From: PXAH01 sp964605645
GTDB lineage: Bacteria; Omnitrophota; Gorgyraeia; Duberdicusellales; 4484-171
NCBI GenBank assembly: GCA_964605645.1
Contig: CAZSDJ010000044.1
Span: 1 to 11,198, forward strand
DNA: 11,198 nucleotides
Direction: 5' to 3'
Positions 1 to 9,400 of the stretch are shown in pieces. The position numbers and the translations under genes were made by a program. The notes beneath the pieces are model-generated. The model was given only the letters and a program-made list of their open reading frames with translations, was not told the origin of the DNA and ran no database searches. The number at the start of each line of letters is the position of its first letter. Within the stretch, counting starts at the first letter, position 1.

Positions 1-426
1 CATTAAGGAGGCGGAAGGAGGGGCCTTTTTCTTCAGCCTCACTTAGTAGCTCTATGAATGCCTCAAGAGGCGGCTTGTCTTCTTCCAGCAGTTTGCCGAA
101 CCTATCAGGCAGGTTTAGCCCCTTCTCGGAATAATGCATGTAGAGTTTATAATGGCTGCTTATGTAATGAACATTGTAGCCGAAGCCTGTAAGGACACCT
201 TCGAGGTTTCTGTCATTAAGGAGGCGGAAGGAGGGGCCTTTTTCTTCAGCCTCACTTAGTAGCTCTATGAATGCCTCAAGAGGCGGCTTGTCTTCTTCCA
301 GCAGTTTGCCGAACCTATCAGGCAGGTTTAGCCCCTTCTCGGAATAATGCATGTAGAGTTTATAATGGCTGCTTATGTAATGAACATTGTAGCCGAAGCC
401 TGTAAGGACACCTTCGAGGTTTCCGT
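1..426 (-). repeat. Two tandem copies of a 213-base in-frame repeat (71 residues each)
   Basis: Bases 1-213 and 214-426 are identical except for one base: T at 211 against C at 424. Identity runs four bases further, to 430, and then stops. The period is 71 codons, so the frame is kept and the protein has two successive units (residues 3591-3661 and 3662-3732). Each unit reads from DGNLEGVLTGFGYNV or DRNLEGVLTGFGYNV through LPDRFGKLLEEDKPPLEAFI to SFRLLN. The single difference changes Gly to Arg. The window ends exactly at the end of a unit, so more copies may lie beyond it. Near-perfect identity means a recent duplication or an assembly artefact. Confidence 0.97.
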
Positions 427-3400
427 CATTGATGGAACCGTATTCTTCCAATATTTCCATTGTTTCTATAAAGGCCTGTAGTGGTTTATTTGGGCTGTCA
501 TATAGCTTCTCCTGGTATATGGCGCCTGCCCACATCCTGTGGGCTTGTCTGAAAGCTCGTTTATCAAATTTCTTATCTTCACGTATTCTGTCTTCACACA
601 GCGCCTTTGCTTCTTCTAATGCCCGCTTAAACTCTTCAGGCACTGTCGCATGTGCCCTTATAGCAAATCTCAGGGATATGCGTCCGTCTTTACCGGGATA
701 AGTTACAAGATATGCTTGAGACGTTCCTTTTTCATCACTGTATCTTATTACCTTAAAAGACGCTTTTTTTGGAACAAAGTCAAATACGGCAGCGGCTCGA
801 TTGTTGCGTCTTCTGACAAGTGCTTCCTGTGGGGCTAACTCTATTGTTGCGCTTTTAATGCCAGTTTCAGGTTGGGGATCTTTTTCAGATTTTCTACCGC
901 TGCGGCCGGAGTCCCCTATACCGCCCGAACCCATAAAAGCCGCTAACGCGCCTGTCGCCGCTATTACCGCCGCAAGAGGCAGCATCAGGCCCGATATCCC
1001 TACATTGCCCCCGCTTGCGCCCATAGACAGCAGCGCCAGGGGCGCCAGAGCCAGAAGAAGCAAGCCTGTAAGTCCTTTTCCACGTAATCCTGCTGGAGTG
1101 GACGTAAGCGATGCTCTCGTCTCGTCAAGCTGTATAGCGTAATCTAATTCTCTTTCTTCTTGAGCTTTGGCGGAACGATAACTTTCTAATGCTTCAATCC
1201 ATTCAGCAACAGTTTCATATTCGCTTATTCTGTCACTTAGAGCTTTGCGCAGTATGTCTTCGAGACGTTTGTCCAGGCCTGTTCTTCCCGCTTCTATTTT
1301 CTCTCTCCGAAGACCTAACATGTCTTCTGCTAATATCACGGCAAGAGAAAACACGTCATCGGAAAGTGAAAGTTTTCCAGCCAGACGGGCGGCGGACATA
1401 TATTTTGGCGTTCCCGATGTCCGAAGACCCCTGTCAGTCAACTCCTCCTTGGTCGTTAAGAAATCAAAGTCAAAGAGAATTAGGTTGCCCTCTTCTGTAA
1501 TCCAGATATTCGACGGTTTTATATCGAGATGATAAAGATTTAAGTCATGTAAAGATTGAACTATTCTTGAAATTTTGAGGATAAGGTTAATTGCCTCGTC
1601 TTCGCGCATCTCACCGATCCTCGACAGATAGCCGCGCAGCGTCTCTCCTTCGGGAAATTTCTCAAAAAGTATAGCCTTAAATTCCCAACCCTCATCACTT
1701 GTAAATTTAATAAAATGTTCGGCTTTTGCTGTACCCTCTATGCCTTCTCTGTTTAAAAGTGTGAGGTGTGGTGCCTGATAAGCTATAAGGGCTTTTTCCC
1801 ATTTTTGGTATGACGCATAATATCGGAAACATCTGTACGGCAAAACCTTCGCCGCATAATTTCGAACTCCGCCATTATGATAATATTCGACTCCATAAAC
1901 ATCGGCGATCGCGCCGGCGCCTAACCGGCTGCCAAATCGTATTTCCCCTTCTTCGGCCGGTTTTGTTTCGACGATTTTGACTTTTATAAACTCGGGTTCC
2001 TCGGCATATTTATTGAGTATCCTCGCTATCCGGCCATTAATATCAGGCCTTTGTTCAACGTATATTCTCCATCCGTGGGGGAGGCCGCTTAAGAGTTTGT
2101 AAATTTCATCCCGGGCTTCTTTATAACCGAGTCCCGGCATCTTTTCCGTATTTAGCCCGTATTTGTCTCTTCCGTCTGCGGCCTTTCCCGTCACGGCAAC
2201 CAAGCCCAGTTGTTTAAGGGCATTTATATCCTCGCCTATGGTGCTTTTGGCTAAACCCGTATCGCCGGCGAGCTGCCTTATGGTCTTGGAAGAATCGCGT
2301 AATAACCTGAAGCAGTTCGCGGGTGAGCCGGCGGGGGGTGTATCGGTCTTTTCGAATGTGCGCCCTGGTTTTGCTCCATTAGCAACCGTTATAATGGCTG
2401 GATGATATAATTGCGGTAACGTATCCTTATTGCTTAAGACCCACAAAGCCAAAAGCAAAAAGTAGGGGGAATTTTTATCTAAAAATATATCCAACTCCGG
2501 CTGCCCGGCTTGATTACGGATTAATAGATACCATATGTTATGCGAAGTTATGGTGTGCGTCCTTGATGGCGCATCATATGACAATTGGCCGCGATCCTCC
2601 TCATTGCATATTTTAAGAGAAAGGGATTTTGCTGCTGCACATCTATCTAAGATATCCAAAAAAAGCATAGTTTCTTTTGCTCTTGCACTTTCCACCGGTC
2701 CTGTCCGAGGAACACCCAGCTCTTCGGAGAAAAGTGCTTGAGCGCTAAATTGCCGGGGGTCAGCGGTAACAAAACGAATTTCTAAATTTAATTGGCCTAT
2801 TTCGCCAAAACCATCTTCTCGCGGACAAAGTGCAATATCAAACTTGGGGTTACCGCCGCTGTATTTTTTTCTAAACTCCTCTACTTTACTAGCGATCCGG
2901 TGCAATGGCTTCTTTCTAAAAGGGTTGGCCGCGAAGGTCCGCTCATTTACCTCTTCACACTTCCAATATGCAACCCACCAGGCCTTGCCCAGATAATACC
3001 CTGATAAAAGTAATGCAATAAACTTAAGCATACCCTTTGCTCTTATAAAACGCCGATGGCGTTCTTGTCTTTGTTGAAATTGTTTTACTTCCTGAATAAT
3101 CTCTTTTAATTCCTGATAAAAAGCATCTACTGTTTCTTCACCGAGGAGTCTTTCTACATAGGGTAGGTTTATCCGGGATGGGCAAGTATCTTTATAAAGC
3201 GGAAGGAGAAGCCTGGCGTGTGTACGGCCGGCCCTCAACATTACTTGCATTATAGTGGGCCCCTCTAATGTATAGAAAGGAGTATTAATCGCCAACAAGG
3301 GACTACGATCGTCAGAAGGTTTCACAACTAATAAATTTAAGATAGCGTAGTCTTCCTCTCTTAACCCCTCATTACTCACTAAGCTCACTTTTTGTCTCTC

Positions 3401-6400
3401 AATGCTAATCTCAACTCTATCATCGGGTTCTAAGTTTACCCGCTCAAGCCATTCTGCTATCACAGGTGAGAATTTTTCAAGGAGGGCACCATTTACATAA
3501 ACCGGCTCATCTGGAAATTCTATAGTAATCTTACCTTGAGAACTAGAATCTGATTCAGATTTAAGCAACTTTTCCAATAACCCGCGCGTATAAGAAACAA
3601 TATCTCGGGGCTGGGGCATAGAATCATCGTCTGCGGTGGGCCTATTATCCGGTATTCCGCTCTCCTGCTCGGCGTGGTGGGTGGGGAGATCTTCAGTGGT
3701 ATCGTGATAAGGCCATGTTCGCGCATTGACTTCATCGCCGCAATAATAAGTATAACCTGAATACCATTTATCCGAAGACGCTGCGACTTCCTGCTCCTGG
3801 TTATTTACCAGGTCGCCGCGGCCGAAAGACGGCCCTATAATCTCGGCAGCGGCTTCTATAAGATTTGTAAATCCCAGATAAACGAAAATACCGATTAAGT
3901 ACGGTAAGATAGGCGCGGAGAGCGCGAAGATAGGTTCTACGGCAAGCAATATGAGCAGGGCGGCGAAGAAAATTTTGGCGGCGGTAATATTGGCCAGCAT
4001 TCCTTCCTGTTTCGGCGGGCCTCTTTCCTCCTGAATGTTTCCGGTAATCAAGTTATGCCATTTCCAGTTAAGGGATTCGTTATATTTACGCGCTCTGAGA
4101 ATATGGCCTAATTCATGAAACGGCGTCGCGAATATAAAAAGAACTCTTAATGGCCAGTTAAGCCAAGGCCATTTTCCTCTGAATAAGTTGACTGTGAGGG
4201 ATTGGGTGTTACGGCCGGTTGGCTCGGCAGAAACAACTTGTGAAAGATTAATCCAAATATAAAGTTTGAGGTCATCCAATCTGACTTTTACATCATCTCC
4301 AAAACTTTTAACTTCGAGAATTCTACCTGTATATATATCCTTTCTACTTGTTGTTGCCCGCATAATTTCAAAACAAACAACAACTTGACTGTCTTTCCAT
4401 TGCTGGCATCTATTAACTAGTTCAGAAATATCTTTTTTTTGCGGTTTTTTATTTGGTTGTAACCGGTTACTATCTTGATTAATAATATTTGAACTTTGGC
4501 AAACAACAAAAATAGAGTTTTTTAAAAAATACCCTCCTAAAATTGTTAAAAATAAACTAAACAATATAGCTAGAGGCTTTGCCCAATAAGGAGAATATAA
4601 AAATAAATTATCATCAAGAATTGAGACAATAAGTAAAGCAAACCCTGAAAGAAATATATACTTACTGTATTTGTTTAACCAAAGCCTAAACCGATAAGTC
4701 AATTGTTTTTTATAATTGCCTACATATCTTAATGCAAGTTTTTCATTGTCTTGGTCGCTGTTTTTAGGATAAGCACAAACTCCTGCCTCATGAACAAGGG
4801 TAAGAAGGAGCTCTGTATAGTTTTTGGGATTATTAAGGAGAGATTTGTCTAGATAAAGGGTATTATTGCGGTAGCTTCCCCAGATATAGCTAAAGGGGCC
4901 GGCTCTGATTTCGATAGTATCTCTGAATCTTTCTAAGGAAGAGGCTATCTTAGGGTCTATTGCTTCTGCCTTTGCAAGAAAGTTTTCTATTGACTGGTTG
5001 ATATAGGTTCTATCTAAAAAAGGCTGAGAATTGGCAAGATCAGACTGAATTTGGGCCTCAGTTGGATTTTTGCCTGGCTTTGCCCTGTGGGGATCGTTAT
5101 CAAAAGCTCTATCTAGCATAGCATCAAAACCATACTTATCTTGTGCCACTATGTCTATGTCTCTTATTTTGCCTAATTTACTTCTTTCATCCTTATTGCC
5201 AAAAATTAATATAGCTTTGGCAGCTTCTAGAACAAGTTCATGATTATTGCTAAATACCCACTTCCATAAATATTCAGACAAACGTCCATAACTTACAAAA
5301 GGCTCATATGCCCTTTGATTAAATATTGACACAATAGCTGCTATTACAGATTCATCTTTTTCTGTCATCTCTAATCTTCTAAAAAGGAAATCTACAAGTT
5401 TTTGAGTTAATTCTTTTCTTATTCTCTGTTTTAGATAATCTTGTCCAGCTTCTACATCATTTGTTTTTGTCAAAAAATCAAAAAAGGTTAAAGTAATTTC
5501 CCCAAGAGCAACAACTGCTTCTTTTCTGATTTTAGCTAGAGAAATATAACCGGATTTGCTCCTATCCATAACATCCAATAAAGCAACTTCTATTGAGCTA
5601 TACAATATATATAAATCAAAAATATTATCCTGTAAGTCTTTGCTTTCTTTATAAGTAGATAGTCTAAAATCAACTCTTCTCCTAAATAACTTAACAAGAG
5701 CTTTAATAGATGCTCTTCTTCCTGATAAACTAAATTCTATTCTTTTAGCAATTTGGATAAAAGAATTCCTACGAGATTTTACAAAAATAACTGCACCGGT
5801 TCGGCAAATACTTATTAAAATTGATAATATCTCATAAGGTAATGTATCTGGCTCAATAGATTCATCATCTAACTCGGTAATCTCTGCCAAAGCTTTGATC
5901 ATCGCTACTCTAACCCTAAAATTCAATTGCCTAAATAAATATTTTCTTAATATTATCTCAACCTTTTCTCTTACTCTTTGATTTAACCAATCAACGGAAG
6001 CAAATATATTAATTAACCCAACTGCAACTGAAACTGATTCAGATGGGATCAAAGAAGCTTGCAAGCAGTCAGATAGAACCCTCTGTTGCCTTCTTGTAAG
6101 AGGGTATACTTTAGATATTTTTTGTAATGAATGGACATAAGCTACTCTTATATTACTATCTAAACGCGCATTAAATATTTTATCTAGAATTTTATCAATT
6201 GCCTGCCAGATAAAAGGTAAATATTCTCTACTGAAGCCTTTCTCGTCAGCTAATTTAGATAACTTTTGGGCGGCGGCTGCGGCTCGGTATTCATCTTGGC
6301 CTGATAATCTTTTAAGTATGTCTTTGGTCAAATCTGTTTCTTTCTCTTGACGTGAAAGAAAAAACTGCTCTAGATCAACAAAGATTTCTGGAAATAAAAT

Positions 6401-9400
6401 CTCTGTGTTTATTTCTGCTAATGAATGAGAACCATTTCTTATCTCTTCGTACTCGTGAAAAGCAATTACCTCAAGGGCATGGCCAAATTTATCGCCGAAT
6501 ATAGACTTAATTAAATCAACTAATTCTTTTGAAGAAAAATAAACCTCTAAACACCCTTTTTCGGCTCTGGCCCAAATAAAATCCTTATCTACATCGGCAA
6601 CAGGCACTTTTAAATAATTGAAAAATACAGAAGGCATGTTGGTTTGTCTTTGAAAATAATGTCGGGTAAAAAGTTTAAAGTTCACAGCTGCATCAGGATT
6701 CCTATCAATAAACTTTTCAATTAAACATATATCCTCACCGGTCAAGTTGCCGAAAAGGCCTCTTCGCGGTAGGCTATCCCCTTGCATAAAATAATCTATG
6801 CTGCCTCCTTTTTTGCCGTATATTTCATCTAAAGCCCTCCCTGAAAATGAAGCACACAGCTCACTTGCCAACTCCAAAGACAGAGAAGAATCTGGATCTG
6901 CTGCTAATTGTTCTAAGGAATTATACGAAGATTTGCACAACTCTTTAATCCATGGATGCCAGTTTTTATAATCAGCCTCTATCTCCTGATTTGTTTGGTG
7001 TGAAATAGGCCGTATTTCTCCCGATTCTGCATAAGGAAAGTTTGCCGTTATAGCAGCAGCAGCTTCATGCACAACTACAGAAGCTATATATTTATCTCTG
7101 CCTTCTCCCGCCAACTCCTTATTTTCTTTTATAAATACTCTTAATACAGTTTTTTCTCCATCCTTTTCTACCTGCCAGCATCCCCTCGCATCTAAACCCT
7201 CTATTACATGTATTTCTATTGAAATCCTATGATCTTCTAAAGCCTTAGCTATCCTTTTATAACGTTCGGCGCCGCGCAGGTCATTGCCGCTATCCCCCGC
7301 AAAAAATGTTTTAACCCATCTGTTAATTCTTATGCCTTCTCTAGTCAATTCTCTACTGTAAGGAAAGTTTACTTTACCTAACGGTAGGCGAAAAAACGGC
7401 GCAATAATAACATTATAAAAAACATGCAGCCCAAATACTGCAATTAAAACACTCCGGGGCGAAAATGTAGTATTTAAAAAAACTGTTACATAGACAGTAT
7501 TTAAGATAATTCTTAAGATTGTAATTATAATTTTTTCTTTAGAGTTAGAACATCTTGTATCGATTTCTCCTCTGCTAAGATAAATTGCATAATTCCAATG
7601 CAGAGAAATGGCAGCTAAAAGGCTGATTATAAAACCTAACCAATGCCCTAAAGCAATTGATGTGCCAAAATGCTTGGCTAAGGCTGCAGAACTTCCGCTT
7701 ATAAAAGCCAGGCAAAAAATTGCCTCCTCTACTGCCGCAAACAAAGCTATATTAAGGTATAAAAATGAAGTAGATAAAAGGCCGGAATTTTGGCTTCCTG
7801 ATAAAGGGGCAGAGCGGGGGGCTCCGCCAGCCACGGAAGAGGTACCCCCCTCTTCTCTCTGCCCCTGATTATTATCATCGGAATATCCGCCTTCGCCTAA
7901 CGGCGCGATGAAGTTAGGGAGGCTTGCGGTTATAATTACGGCTAAGACAATCACCGCAATGCAACTTATAAGAGGCACGGCGGGAGAGTTTACAAGGGGC
8001 GAGAGAATAGACTCGGGCATCGGAGCCTCTATAGCGTCATATATTGAAGCAGACCATAGCCCGCCTATTAAACCAAGCCCGATTAGGAAAGCGAATCCGG
8101 CGACAAGAGACGCTACGATTTTATAATTTATAAAACCGGCTCTGGGCTCGAATGGAGCGGCGGTAAGTGTATTTTCCGTTTTTTCCGCGCTTATGACGAC
8201 GTACATTCCTTTGCCGTGGCCTTCTTCGATGTCGTCGGCTATGCCTAAATCTTCCAGGTCCTCCGGGTACATGTAACTCAGAGCCTGCCGGGTTTGGATG
8301 TTCGAGAAGCCCTGCGATTCCAGCAATTCTATTACTTCTGTTGTAGAATCAGGCATGCGGCCGGAATGCGTCTCGGCTGCTTCATGTGCCTTAATAATCG
8401 CAGGCCCCGGAGCTGTTTCGCCGCCGGATTTTCCATCTGTCCGCAATATTCTGGATTCTCTATCGACGATAAGAATAATTATTTTTCCCTTTTTCTTCAG
8501 TACTCTGTAAGATTCGGAAATTGCTTCCCGGGCATTTTCAACTTCGGACAGCGCATTTGCGATTACGCAGTAGTCAAATTCTTCGTTTTCAAAGAGGAGA
8601 TTCTCGGCCATTGCCTGCCTGGCATCAATACCGCGTTGTTTTGCTAACTCTATCATAGCTTCAGAAGCGTCGATTCCTACATCAATGCCTAATTCAGAGG
8701 CAAAATTACCCGGCCCGCAGGCTATTTCCAGGCCCCTGCCTTCTTCCGGAACGGCCTCGCTTAGCGCCGCGGCTTGTGTCCGGAATGTATATGGATGTTT
8801 ATCGTACCACGCATTATATACGCGTGCGGCTTCCTGCACGCCATACGCATCTGCTCCTTTTCTGCTTCTATTTTCAATTTCAACTTCACAGGCCGCCGCG
8901 CCTACAAATTCGTCTCTGGCTCCGTAAAACATAAGTGATTTTGCATATTCTCTATGCTGTTCTTTATCGTACCGGCTCTCCAGAAGAACCAACCCTTCCG
9001 GAAACACATGGTCAAGTCTCCCGGCCAGGCCGCCTTTTTCCCACCAAGTTTCCGGGCTGATTACCGGCTCCTTTGACTGCCAGAGTACTTTGGTAGGGTC
9101 TTCTTTATCAAGCAGAAGCAGGTGGCCAAAGTAAGAACGATGGCCTTCTATGCCGGTCTCTTCAGCATCTTCCACAGCGGAATGATAAAATGCAAGCAAT
9201 CCGGATTTCAGCTCTACGAAATTGGTTCCTCCGCCTATCCATTGTTCTTTGTAAGGTTCTCTTCCGCGAGGTGATATAGAATAACCTGTCTTTTCCCACT
9301 TTCCTTTTAAATCCCTAATCCTTTGGTATCTTATGCGATGGCGAGCTTTGCCCCTCCTGAAACGATTAGGCCTGTCCAGTGCCCAGAGCCCGCCCCCTGC

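Larger units (their letters stand above)
4210..7798. other. AT-rich block within the gene
   Basis: Hand counts of single 60-base lines give 14 G+C at 5581-5640 (23%) and 17 at 4561-4620 (28%), against 36 at 9721-9780 (60%). The low-G+C stretch begins right after the GC-rich linker at about 7798 and ends near 4210, just before the second M50-like domain. It encodes the CPBP-like domain, the His-Glu regions, the HEAT-like array and the membrane helices. AGA for Arg, TTA for Leu and AAA for Lys are common in it. Edges are estimated by eye. Confidence 0.75.

Noticed and set aside
1..426. CRISPR-like or noncoding tandem repeat
   Set aside because: The period is 71 whole codons without spacers and the repeat is translated in frame, so it is a protein repeat.
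801..1142. Plus-strand open frame opposite the kinase-end membrane hairpin
   Set aside because: The minus frame here codes for continuous kinase-linked sequence and two membrane helices. The plus frame is a Pro/Ala-rich mirror of GC-rich codons with no recognisable domain.
3361..3598. A second, decayed GHKL ATPase around SLVSNEG (about residues 2580-2590)
   Set aside because: Only a vague strand pattern and a DNG-like SNEG are seen. There is no N box or G2 box, so I left the region unassigned.
3520..3735. Short minus-strand open frame in a different phase
   Set aside because: It overlaps the giant frame on the same strand, has no recognisable content, and the giant frame stays open through it.
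7805..7866. Rho-independent terminator or gene boundary
   Set aside because: No T-run follows on either strand in the way a terminator needs, and the coding frame passes through without a stop or start.
8294..8647. Plus-strand open frames opposite the methyltransferase
   Set aside because: The minus strand encodes a clear SAM methyltransferase with all motifs. The plus translations are low-information shadows.
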